NCBI GenBank assembly: GCA_035654795.1
Contig: DASRWC010000080.1
Coordinates: 1 to 25,270, forward strand
DNA from: JAAYLC01 sp035654795
GTDB taxonomy: Bacteria > Bacteroidota > Bacteroidia > Flavobacteriales > Flavobacteriaceae
Direction: 5' to 3'
Length of the DNA stretch: 25,270 bases
A program made the translations under genes and the position numbers. The first letter of the stretch is position 1, and every line of letters starts with the position of its first letter. The notes below the pieces were generated by a model that was not told the DNA's origin, searched no databases, and saw only the letters and a list, made by a program, of their open reading frames with translations. Shown in pieces: positions 8,097-16,511 of this stretch.

Positions 8097-9521
8097 TCAA
8101 TTCCGCTGAAACAGTTCTGCTCTTTTACTCAGATCATAAATTAATTTCTCTTCCTCTTCACTCTCTAATAGCACATTGTAATTCTTCCAGAAAGCCGCAT
8201 TATATGGTCTGGGAGAAAACAAATCGGCAGACCAATTTTTATTTCTTAAGGCGGTAGTTACGAATGCCGGATCTTGAATGATATCTGTAAATAGAATTTC
8301 CTGAATGGTATAATAATATTGGGCTCCTTTGTCAAAACCCGGAGCCGATTCTCTTCTTTCTCGGTCTGAAGAACGATCTCCCGGATTGACTAATTTCGGA
8401 GTTTCGTAAAAAACATAATTGAGATACATCTTGTCATTATACTCAATAAAATTCAACCTTAATTTATGGAGGATCTGAGTATCAAACAGACTTTTGCTTC
8501 TACTTTTTTGCGAATCTGAAGCAGCCACCAAATCATAATCAATCTTCTTAATGGCATAGTTATCATAATAGACATAAACCCAGCCGGAAGGATGAAAACC
8601 TTCATTGTAAATATTTAAAGTGTTTAAGCCGACAAAGTCCTTCCCGGCCTCAATTTTAATCTTATAAATTTTTCTGCCATTGTCTACCAGAATAGTATCC
8701 AGCTTAAACTGGTGCGTATCCAGCATGTTTTTCCCAAATAGAGAACCCAAGGCATCAATGTTCCTTACCATATTTAATTTGCCGTCAAAGAAATTTTCCA
8801 AACCTGTAAACCGCTGATCGTTCCATCGAATGGCATCAATCAGCGCAGATGTTTTAACGCTTTTTCGACTTATATTTCCTTTTGATACATTTTGGCCTTT
8901 GCTTTTTAAGAAGGCGGTATAAGCAAAAAGACTGTCAACATCTCTTAAGTCATAACTTTTTCTGATTTCATCCACATTAATTTTAATGTCTTTTTTGCCG
9001 GCATTTCCTGCATTGGCGTCATACATAGTTACAGCTGCCTCTATTAGCCATCTGTATTCATTTTTATTCCGCTCCTTATGTCGTAAAAATCCTTGTTGTA
9101 CAAAAGCAGAATCCGGTAAATTTTGTGGAAGTCGCTCAATGGCCCTTATCATGATGTCATTTCCGGTTTTTGGGCGGGTATCGGCTACAAGCACCACTTC
9201 ATCAAGAGATGCCACATCCTCTTCCAAGTATATATCAGAACCGTTTTCATATTCCTCAACAACCATTTTATAACTTTTATAACCTATTGAAGAAATTACC
9301 AAGGTGTCCTTCATATTAGCTGCAGGGATGCGTAAAGAGAATCTTCCATCTGCATTGGTAATAGAGCCTATGGTAGTGTTCTGCAAATATACACTTGCAC
9401 TTTCTATAGGCATAAATGTCATAAAATCAGAAACTTTTCCTTTTAATTCAGTTTGTCCATAACCGGCCAGCATTCCTCCGAAAATAAAGGCAGATAAAAC
9501 GAAAAAATTAAAACTTTTCAT
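8097..9521 (-). CDS. Carboxypeptidase-regulatory-like domain exported protein
   Basis: A 474-residue exported protein of unknown function. Residues 1-22 form a signal peptide ending AGYGQ. Residues about 25-115 are a carboxypeptidase-regulatory-like (CarboxypepD_reg-like) beta-sandwich of the type found at the N-terminus of TonB receptors: LKGKVSDFMTFMPIESASVY, then GSITNADGRFSL, then ISSIGYKS, ending SLDEVVLVAD. The remaining 350 residues lack TonB plug or barrel motifs and appear conserved only as a Bacteroidota-type outer-membrane or periplasmic protein with many lysines and tyrosines. It lies 85 bases upstream of rpsU on the same strand, but rpsU has its own promoter, so linkage may be weak. 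It is divergent from the isocitrate dehydrogenase gene. I cannot name a substrate or partner. Confidence 0.82.
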   Translation of the reverse strand: MKSFNFFVLSAFIFGGMLAGYGQTELKGKVSDFMTFMPIESASVYLQNTTIGSITNADGRFSLRIPAANMKDTLVISSIGYKSYKMVVEEYENGSDIYLEEDVASLDEVVLVADTRPKTGNDIMIRAIERLPQNLPDSAFVQQGFLRHKERNKNEYRWLIEAAVTMYDANAGNAGKKDIKINVDEIRKSYDLRDVDSLFAYTAFLKSKGQNVSKGNISRKSVKTSALIDAIRWNDQRFTGLENFFDGKLNMVRNIDALGSLFGKNMLDTHQFKLDTILVDNGRKIYKIKIEAGKDFVGLNTLNIYNEGFHPSGWVYVYYDNYAIKKIDYDLVAASDSQKSRSKSLFDTQILHKLRLNFIEYNDKMYLNYVFYETPKLVNPGDRSSDRERRESAPGFDKGAQYYYTIQEILFTDIIQDPAFVTTALRNKNWSADLFSPRPYNAAFWKNYNVLLESEEEEKLIYDLSKRAELFQRN

Positions 9522-9546
9522 GAAAATCAGGTTAGATTAGAAAGTC

Positions 9547-9554
9547 GAAAGATA
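9547..9554 (-). promoter_or_regulatory. Weak candidate -7 box for the 8097-9521 gene
   Basis: The minus strand reads TATCTTTC, one mismatch from TAnnTTTG, 25 bases before the ATG. No clear -33 TTTG is present. Listed as a possibility only. Confidence 0.28.
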
Positions 9555-9710
9555 CTTAAGCTCTGATAAATATACCAGATTTAAAAAAAGGAATTGGCTC
9601 CACTTCTTGATGATAAAGGTGAAAAATTAGAGGAGGTGAACGGAATCCATTTTTCGTCTGATTCGTTGACCTTTTGATTTCAATTCTTTCCTAACCTGCC
9701 CGCAATTCTT

Positions 9711-9718
9711 TATCTTTG
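9711..9718 (+). promoter_or_regulatory. Candidate -7 box for isocitrate dehydrogenase
   Basis: TATCTTTG followed by CA is a perfect match to the Bacteroidota -7 element and predicts a start about 50 bases before the ATG at 9778. The -33 element at the usual distance is poor (TTCTTTCC region). Confidence 0.5.
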
Positions 9719-9777
9719 CAAGCATTTAAAAAAGAGCAGGTAAATACGTCATTAACAGTTTAAATATATCTTGAAAT

Positions 9778-12027
9778 ATGAGAAAATCTTCTCCAATTAT
9801 TTATACAAAAACCGATGAATCTCCGGCTATGGCCACTCATTCATTCTTACCAATTATTCGTGCTTTTACCAATACAGCAAATATTTCCGTAGAGAGCCGT
9901 GATATCTCTCTTTCCGGAAGGATTTTAGCTGCTTTCCCTGAGTACTTAGAGGAAAATCAACGTAAAACCGATGACTTGGCAGAATTAGGAGAGCTCGCAA
10001 AAACTCCGGAAGCTAATATCATTAAACTTCCTAATATTAGCGCATCGTTACCACAGTTAAATGCTGCTATTGAAGAACTTCAGAACCAAGGATATAACAT
10101 TCCTTCCTATCCAATGAATCCTTCCAATGATAAAGAAAAAGAAGTAAAGGAGCGATATGGAAAAGTGATTGGTAGTGCCGTTAACCCTGTGTTGAGAGAG
10201 GGAAACAGTGATAGACGTGCACCAAGAGCGGTTAAAAATTACGCCAAGAAGCATCCGCATAAAATGGGAGAATGGACAGCAAACAGTAAGAGTCATGTAG
10301 CTACAATGGAATCCGGCGATTTCTTTCATAATGAGAAATCTATGACAATGCCTGAAGCAGATACGTTAAGAATAGTTTTTGAAAGCAACGACGGTCAAAA
10401 GAAAGTATTGAAAGAGAACCTGAACGTTTTGAAAGGTGAAGTTATAGACGCCACAGTAATGAGCAGAAATGCACTTGTAAGTTTCCTCCAAAAACAAGTT
10501 CAAGATGCAAAAGAGCAGGATGTTCTTTTTTCAGTCCATTTAAAAGCAACAATGATGAAGGTGAGTGATCCAATTATTTTTGGATATGTGGTTAAAGTTT
10601 ATTTCGCCGAATTATTTGACAAATACAAAGAGACCTTTGCAAAACTTGGCATTAATGCAAATGACGGCCTTACCGTTTTAGAACGCAAACTTCAGAATCT
10701 TGCCGACGAAGAACGTAAGCAAATTCAGGCTGATTTAAAGAATATCCTGGAAAGAAATCCGGATATGGCCATGGTGGACAGTGATAAAGGAATTACGAAT
10801 CTTCATATGCCCAACGATGTAATTGTCGATGCCTCTATGCCGGCTATGATTCGGAATTCTGGAAAAATGTGGGGACCGGACGGAAAACCCCACGACACCA
10901 AAGCGGTAATTCCGGATAGCAGCTATGCAGATGTCTATCAAACCACTATTGAGTTTTGCAAAAAACATGGAGCTTTTGATCCTGCAACTATGGGTACAGT
11001 TCCAAACGTTGGTTTGATGGCACAAAAAGCCGAAGAATACGGAAGCCACGATAAAACATTTGAGATTGAAGGTAAAGGAGAGGTAAAAGTATATAATGCT
11101 GCGGGCCATGTACTTTTTGACCATAAGGTAGAGGAGGGTGACATCTGGAGAATGTGCCAGGTGAAAGATCTTCCTGTCAAAGATTGGGTAAAACTTGCTG
11201 TTAGCCGAGCGCGTGCCACAAAAACTCCTGCTGTTTTCTGGTTAGATGAAAATAGACCTCACGATGCAGAGCTTATCAAGAAGGTAAAAACTTATTTAGG
11301 CGAAGAAGATATTCAAGGATTGGAAATACAAATCCTTTCTCCGAAGCAAGCTACAGAATTCACTTTGGAACGACTTAAAGCCGGTGAAGACACTATTTCT
11401 GTTACCGGAAATGTGCTAAGGGATTATTTAACAGATTTGTTCCCTATTTTGGAACTTGGAACAAGTGCCAAAATGCTTTCTATTGTTCCTTTGATGAATG
11501 GCGGTGGTCTCTTTGAAACCGGTGCCGGAGGATCAGCTCCAAAACATATGGAACAGTTTATTGAAGAAAATCACCTGCGATGGGATTCTCTAGGAGAATT
11601 TTTAGCCTTAGCAGTTTCTTTAGAGCATTACGGACAGACGCAGAATAATCCTAAAGCTCTGGTGCTTGCTGAGACATTGGATATTGCCACAGAAGGATAT
11701 TTAGATAATGAAAAATCTCCTTCACGTAATGCGAAAGAAATTGATACCAGAGGCAGCCATTTTTACGTAGCCTTATATTGGGCGGAAGCATTGGCAAAAC
11801 AATCCAAAGATCCGGAATTGCAAAAAATCTTTGCGCCTGTTGCTAAGGAAATGAGAGAAAAGGAGGAGCAGATTAACAACGAAATGTTAAACGATCAAGG
11901 ACGTCCTGTGGATATGAAAGGATATTATCATCCATCAGAAACCATAGTTTACAAAACCATGCGTCCAAGTGAGACTCTAAACGGGATTCTTGCATCTCTG
12001 AATCCGGAGTTAGAACTGGAAGTTTAA
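9778..12027 (+). CDS. icd: NADP-dependent isocitrate dehydrogenase, monomeric type
   Basis: A 749-residue cytosolic enzyme that oxidatively decarboxylates isocitrate to 2-oxoglutarate with NADP in the TCA cycle. Length and sequence match the monomeric (about 740-residue) family, not the 400-residue dimeric one. Characteristic stretches are IIYTKTDESPAMATHSFLPI at residues 7-26, the substrate-loop region SGDFFHNEKSMTMPEAD, VIPDSSYADVYQ, the LNGGG-like MNGGGLFETGAGGSAPKH, and LRWDSLGEFLALAVSLEH. It is full length and intact. The TATCTTTG box at 9711 fits a dedicated promoter and a hairpin terminator follows at 12042-12075. The neighbours share no pathway with it. The start at 9778 matches the family N-terminus. 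Confidence 0.97.
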   Translation: MRKSSPIIYTKTDESPAMATHSFLPIIRAFTNTANISVESRDISLSGRILAAFPEYLEENQRKTDDLAELGELAKTPEANIIKLPNISASLPQLNAAIEELQNQGYNIPSYPMNPSNDKEKEVKERYGKVIGSAVNPVLREGNSDRRAPRAVKNYAKKHPHKMGEWTANSKSHVATMESGDFFHNEKSMTMPEADTLRIVFESNDGQKKVLKENLNVLKGEVIDATVMSRNALVSFLQKQVQDAKEQDVLFSVHLKATMMKVSDPIIFGYVVKVYFAELFDKYKETFAKLGINANDGLTVLERKLQNLADEERKQIQADLKNILERNPDMAMVDSDKGITNLHMPNDVIVDASMPAMIRNSGKMWGPDGKPHDTKAVIPDSSYADVYQTTIEFCKKHGAFDPATMGTVPNVGLMAQKAEEYGSHDKTFEIEGKGEVKVYNAAGHVLFDHKVEEGDIWRMCQVKDLPVKDWVKLAVSRARATKTPAVFWLDENRPHDAELIKKVKTYLGEEDIQGLEIQILSPKQATEFTLERLKAGEDTISVTGNVLRDYLTDLFPILELGTSAKMLSIVPLMNGGGLFETGAGGSAPKHMEQFIEENHLRWDSLGEFLALAVSLEHYGQTQNNPKALVLAETLDIATEGYLDNEKSPSRNAKEIDTRGSHFYVALYWAEALAKQSKDPELQKIFAPVAKEMREKEEQINNEMLNDQGRPVDMKGYYHPSETIVYKTMRPSETLNGILASLNPELELEV

Positions 12028-12041
12028 CTCAAAAATCTATT

Positions 12042-12075
12042 GAACCTCCGCAAAACCGGAGGTTCTTCCTTTTTG
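12042..12075 (+). terminator. Rho-independent terminator between icd and the TonB receptor gene
   Basis: A perfect 9-bp stem GAACCTCCG (12042-12050) and CGGAGGTTC (12057-12065) with a 6-base loop, followed by a T-rich tail ending TTTTT at 12071-12075. The tail reaches to two bases before the ATG of the next gene (12077). Confidence 0.8.
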
Positions 12076-12076
12076 T

Positions 12077-14434
12077 ATGAGACTGTATGCTCTGTTTCTT
12101 TTAATATTAATTCTTTCTATTGACGTTGTAGCTCAAGAAAAGCACATTCTCAGCGGAACGGTTTATGACAGCAATACGGGAGAGAGCTTGATGGGTATCA
12201 ATTTAATTGTTAAAGGAACTGACCGAGGAACCGTAACTAACCCATATGGTTTTTACTCCCTTCCCCTGCCCGCCGGAGATTATATTATAGAAGTTTCATC
12301 AATAGGATACCAGAAAGAAGAGTTCAACCTCTCTTTGTTTGCTGATTTAAGAAAGGATTTTCGACTACTTCCTGACACAGAAAAGCTGGATGAAGTGGTT
12401 GTTACTTCGCACACAGGACAAACTAACATTCGCAGTTCGCAAATGAGTGTGAATGCCTTATCAGCAGAAACCATAAAAAAAATTCCGGTAGTTTTAGGAG
12501 AAGTAGATGTCATTAAATCTTTAACATTGCTCCCGGGGGTTTCTACTGCCGGAGAAGGTGCATCCGGATTTAATGTTCGCGGAGGGGCAGCAGATCAAAA
12601 TCTTATTTTACTGGATGAAGCGATCTTATATGACTCTTCACACCTCTTCGGATTTTTTTCTGTTTTCAATCCTGATGCCATAAAAAATCTCACTCTTTAT
12701 AAAGGCGCGGTACCTGCACGATATGGAGGCAGATTGGCGTCTGTTCTTGAAATTCAGCAGAAGGACGGAAACAACAAAAAGTTTTCAATGACCGGTGGTA
12801 TAGGTCTTATCTCATCACGACTTCTTCTAGAAGGGCCTATTCAAAAAGAACACTCATCCTTCCTTGTTGCAGGAAGAAGCAGTTATGCTCATTTATTTCT
12901 GCCTCTTTTTGATTTGGACAACAAAGCTTTTTTCTATGATTTGAACACAAAGGTCAGTCATCAAATTAACACCAAGAACAAGATCTTTCTCTCCGGTTAT
13001 TTTGGAAGAGATGTTTTCAAAATCTCAGAAAACTTCGCCAACAGCTATGGAAATGCAACCTTGAATTTACGTTGGAATTCCATTCTTTCAGATCAACTTT
13101 TTTCCAATACTTCCTTCATATTTTCAGACTACCATTATGCACTTGATTTGGAGTTGGTAGGCTTTACATATGACAGTGGCATTCGCAACTATAATTTAAA
13201 ATACGATTTAACACAATACCTCTCGGCAAATAATATTTTACGGTATGGAATAAATTCCATCTACTATCATTTTAATCCCGGAGATATTCGTCCCTTTGGT
13301 GAAAATTCAGGAATCAATCCGTTCAAACTCACACAAAAATATGCCTGGGAAAATGCGGCATACGCCGAACTAGAAATAGAGCTGGGAGAGTCTTTTACTT
13401 TGCAGGGAGGTATTCGGTTATCTTCTTTTCATCAACTTGGTCAATCCGAACTTTTTATATATCCTGATGATAGACCTGTAACCTACGACCCAAAATTTCA
13501 GATTTATAAAAAGACTCCGGCCGTGGATACACTTTCTTTTAACCGAAGACAGATTATCAAGAGTTTTTTCAATCCGGAACCTCGTTTAGGCATTTCCTGG
13601 ATCTTGGACGACAACCAATCTCTAAAAGCCGGATATAACCGAATGGTCCAATACATACACTTGATTAGCAACACCTCTTCTCCTACTCCTCTGGATATAT
13701 ATACACCCAGTGGAAAATATATTGCACCTCAGAAATCAGATCAATATACAATAGGCTATTTTTTAAACCAGAGCAAGTATTCTCTGGAAATAGAATCTTT
13801 TTACAAGAAAATAAAAAATAGGCTCGATTACATTCCCGGTGCCGATTTAATCGCTAATAATGCTATTGAGCAGGTTTTATTGAACGGGGAAGCTCGAGCA
13901 TATGGAGCCGAATTAATGATCAAAAAAAATATTGGGCGTCTTCAAGGCTGGATTTCTTATACACTTTCCAAAAGCGAACAACGCACGCCGCCAGGGGCAC
14001 CGGAGGAAAAAGGAATAAACGAAGGAAATTGGTATCCCACTGCTTGGGATAAATTACATGACATATCACTTACCACTCAATTCGATCTTTCTTCTAAATG
14101 GGAAATAGCTGCTAATTTTATTTTTCAAACCGGTCGTCCTACTACCTATCCCGCCGGAAAATACTATTATGACGGGATAATGATTCCTGTCTTCGAAAAC
14201 AGAAACAGCAGCAGAATTCCTTCCTATCACCGAATGGATTTCTCTGTAACCTATACTCCTCAGAAAGAAAAGAGATGGAACAGCCAGTGGGTTTTTAGCA
14301 TATATAACGTTTATAATAGAAAAAATGCGGCTTCTATCACTTTCAGAGAAAATAAGGAGACCTATCAGAATGAAGCTGTTCGCTTATCTATTTTCGGAAT
14401 CATCCCTTCCATAACTTATAATTTCAAGTTTTGA
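12077..14434 (+). CDS. TonB-dependent receptor with carboxypeptidase-regulatory-like domain
   Basis: A 785-residue outer-membrane receptor. Order: signal peptide (residues 1-20, ending DVVAQ); carboxypeptidase-regulatory-like domain (about 23-105, SGTVYDSNTGESLMGINLIV and ISSIGYQ-like VSSIGYQK); plug (about 115-235, with EVDVIKSLTLLPGVSTAGEG, FNVRGGAADQNLILLDEA and the ARYGGRLASVLEI segment); then a 22-strand-type barrel ending in aromatic ITYNFKF. It should take up a ligand too large or scarce for porins, driven by TonB. The DUF4249 lipoprotein gene begins inside its stop codon (TGATG), so the two are coupled translationally, a recurring pair in Bacteroidota whose substrates are mostly unknown. 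No promoter is seen in the 49-base gap after icd, which holds a terminator instead. Confidence 0.93.
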   Translation: MRLYALFLLILILSIDVVAQEKHILSGTVYDSNTGESLMGINLIVKGTDRGTVTNPYGFYSLPLPAGDYIIEVSSIGYQKEEFNLSLFADLRKDFRLLPDTEKLDEVVVTSHTGQTNIRSSQMSVNALSAETIKKIPVVLGEVDVIKSLTLLPGVSTAGEGASGFNVRGGAADQNLILLDEAILYDSSHLFGFFSVFNPDAIKNLTLYKGAVPARYGGRLASVLEIQQKDGNNKKFSMTGGIGLISSRLLLEGPIQKEHSSFLVAGRSSYAHLFLPLFDLDNKAFFYDLNTKVSHQINTKNKIFLSGYFGRDVFKISENFANSYGNATLNLRWNSILSDQLFSNTSFIFSDYHYALDLELVGFTYDSGIRNYNLKYDLTQYLSANNILRYGINSIYYHFNPGDIRPFGENSGINPFKLTQKYAWENAAYAELEIELGESFTLQGGIRLSSFHQLGQSELFIYPDDRPVTYDPKFQIYKKTPAVDTLSFNRRQIIKSFFNPEPRLGISWILDDNQSLKAGYNRMVQYIHLISNTSSPTPLDIYTPSGKYIAPQKSDQYTIGYFLNQSKYSLEIESFYKKIKNRLDYIPGADLIANNAIEQVLLNGEARAYGAELMIKKNIGRLQGWISYTLSKSEQRTPPGAPEEKGINEGNWYPTAWDKLHDISLTTQFDLSSKWEIAANFIFQTGRPTTYPAGKYYYDGIMIPVFENRNSSRIPSYHRMDFSVTYTPQKEKRWNSQWVFSIYNVYNRKNAASITFRENKETYQNEAVRLSIFGIIPSITYNFKF

Positions 14435-15228
14435 TGCGACTTTTTCTTATACTCACCACTTTTTTCTTTCTTCTAGGTTGTGAAGAGGTAATTGATTTAG
14501 AATTAAATGAAATGGCTCCAAAGCTTGTCGTTGATGCTTCAATCAATATTCTAAAAGAGGACGGTGCACCTTATGAGAGTAGGGTTCTTTTAACCACTAC
14601 AGGCGGATTTTATGATGAATCCGAAACCCCTATTTTAGATGCTCTTGTTCTCATCCGATCAGAGAATGAAACAGTAGAATTCCATCATTCCGAAAACGGA
14701 AAATATGTCGCAGACTTTACTCCTCAGCCCGGAATTGAATATAAACTGATTATAATATATGAAGGTGAAACCTATTCTGCAACAACTAAATTGGTAACTA
14801 CTTCCTCCATAGAACATATTGAACAACGGAATGACGGAGGCTTTTTTGGAGATCAAATAGAGCTAAAAGCTTATTTTTTAGATCCGGGAGACCAAGAAAA
14901 TTATTACTATACCGTAACAGAATCGGTTCATGGCGTGCGTCGAGACGTGCTTTCTGACCAATTTTTTAATGGAAACAGCATCTTCAGCTACTATAGCCAT
15001 AAAAATCTCTCCGGGGGTGATGTGGTATATTTTCACCTCTTTGGAGTCAACGAATCCTTTTTTAATTATATGAATCTGTTGTTAGAACAAACAGGCAGTG
15101 GAGGTCCATTTGGCACCCATCCTTCAACAGTACGAGGAAATATCGTGAATGAAAATACCCCGGAAAACTTTGCCTTTGGCTATTTTAGGATTTCAGAAGT
15201 CTCTGTAAAGAGTTATGTTGTGGAGTAA
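14434..15228 (+). CDS. DUF4249 family lipoprotein
   Basis: A 264-residue predicted lipoprotein. The ATG at 14434 overlaps the TGA of the receptor gene by one base (TGATG); the in-frame TTG one codon earlier is a worse start. The signal peptide MRLFLILTTFFFLLGC has a lipobox with lipidation at Cys16, followed by Glu-Glu, so no Asp+2 retention signal. Acidic residues right after the Cys could be part of a Bacteroidota lipoprotein export signal to the cell surface, but this is inference. The body begins with KLVVDASI-type sequence and beta-rich segments (YESRVLLTTTGGFYDES, then LIRSENETVEF, then PGIEYKLIIIYEGETY), matching DUF4249. Its partner is the TonB receptor upstream; by analogy with SusD it may capture the ligand, although it is not a SusD homologue. 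Confidence 0.85.
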   Translation: MRLFLILTTFFFLLGCEEVIDLELNEMAPKLVVDASINILKEDGAPYESRVLLTTTGGFYDESETPILDALVLIRSENETVEFHHSENGKYVADFTPQPGIEYKLIIIYEGETYSATTKLVTTSSIEHIEQRNDGGFFGDQIELKAYFLDPGDQENYYYTVTESVHGVRRDVLSDQFFNGNSIFSYYSHKNLSGGDVVYFHLFGVNESFFNYMNLLLEQTGSGGPFGTHPSTVRGNIVNENTPENFAFGYFRISEVSVKSYVVE

Positions 15229-15320
15229 TTCATTAAACCTTCCGCCAGTCTGACATGTTAATTAAATTTTCCTCGATTATTAGACCTTACATACAACTCT
15301 TTTCCCTGGGTGACCTTTCA

Positions 15321-15349
15321 CAAAAAGAAAAGCCGTCATTAAAGACGGC
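15321..15349 (-). terminator. Rho-independent terminator of the 15376-16271 gene
   Basis: On the minus strand GCCGTC (15349-15344) pairs with GACGGC (15337-15332) around a 6-base loop and is followed by TTTTCTTTTTG (15331-15321). It lies about 27 bases past the stop of the frameshifted cargo gene and faces the convergent DUF4249 gene. Confidence 0.8.
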
Positions 15350-15375
15350 CTTCTCTAATCTAAAACAGTTTTCTC

Positions 15376-16271
15376 TTAGTTTTTTACAACCTTTTGAGTA
15401 AGAATTCCTTCAGATGTTTTTACCTGTAGAACATAAATACCATTTGCCAACGCAGAAATATTTACAGTCCCATTATTGAAATCAGCATTTACAGATTTCC
15501 CTAAAACGTCATACAGAGTTACTGATTCAACATCAACATTTGCCGGAGCTGAGATGTTTAGTACATCAGTGGAAGGATTGGGATAAATAGACACCCCTGC
15601 AAGAACATTATTTTCGGTAGATAACATTTCTTCTCCCATCATTGTCCAAGAGAAACTTGGAAAATCTTCATCAATAAGAGTGCTTATTTCGGTCCAGTCT
15701 GTCATTCCGTCACCAAAAAGATCATCAGGATCAATTAAAACAGATGGATAAGGCAAGTTAACAGTTGAGCCTAACCAGTACCACATTGGATCTGACATTT
15801 CAATAGTAGGGAAGGCAGAAACCCAATACTCTCCTGCGGGTAGAACTACTTCTTGTCCTCCATTTGCAGCTGTTACGTCAATGGTTAAGTTTGACGACAT
15901 TCCCATTGCACCACCATCAATTTATGCGCTAAATCCACATTTGCTAAAGCCAAAACAGCCGTTCCTGCGTCTTCAGGATTTCCTTGTGGAATACCACCAT
16001 CATTGTTAAAAATGAAAAGGTTGAAATCGAGTGCCAAGCCATCAAGCGGTAGTTGCATGTCATTCAATACGGTGAATCCGTAAAAAGTTATCGATGACAC
16101 TTGTACTGCGTTTTCTAATACAAAATAATCTGCAGAATATACTCCGGCTTCGTCATTATCCCAATAAGAAGAAATAAGGCCATTTGATGTTTGGGGACGG
16201 TCAATGATCACTGTTTGGCTGAAAGAAACAGCTCCCACAAGCAATCCTGCAAGCAAAATAATTTTTTTCAT
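15376..16271 (-). pseudogene. T9SS type A sorting domain protein, interrupted by a single-base frameshift
   Basis: The upstream frame starts at 16271 with signal peptide MKKIILLAGLLVGAVSFSQ and reads sensibly to about ALANVDLAHK, then runs out of frame into a stop near 15887. The downstream frame resumes near 15918 (DGGAMGMSSNLTIDV), passes through GEYWVSAFPTIEMSD and ends in a type A T9SS sorting domain (SIYPNPSTDVLNIS, LYDVLGKSVNADF, GIYVLQVKTSEG) with C-terminal LTQKVVKN. Restoring one base at the TTT at 15921-15923 gives AHKIDGGAMGMSS and makes the whole 897 bases, 298 residues, close to the 302-residue neighbour. The intact product would be exported and secreted by T9SS; its function is unknown. 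The lesion may be a real recent mutation or a homopolymer sequencing error; both halves look otherwise undecayed. It has its own terminator. Confidence 0.85.
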
Positions 16272-16459
16272 TTAAATTAAAAATTAGTGTTTATATAAAG
16301 TTCATCGGCGAACCTAACAAAACGATAGTAAGTACACGAAAATTAGTTGTTAAACTAATCTGAAAGTTCTCTTAAAGAGATTCTAAACGCTCAACTACAT
16401 AATTGATCAACAGAGCTTTATATGGGATATTGGACTACCCATGTTTTAACATTACTCAA

Positions 16460-16486
16460 CAAAAAACCCGGTCAACAAGACCGGGT
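16460..16486 (-). terminator. Rho-independent terminator of the 16512-17420 gene
   Basis: ACCCGGTC (16466-16473) and GACCGGGT (16479-16486) form a perfect 8-bp GC-rich stem with a 5-base loop. On the minus strand six T follow (16466-16461). It starts 26 bases after the stop of the cargo gene. Confidence 0.88.
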
Positions 16487-16511
16487 CTTAAGAAAATTAA
16501 TCTCAAATTAA

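Noticed and set aside
10735..11219. Two reading frames on the minus strand inside the isocitrate dehydrogenase gene (129 and 93 residues).
   Set aside because: They are antisense to a strongly conserved gene, show no family motif, and are rich in residues expected from reverse-strand translation.
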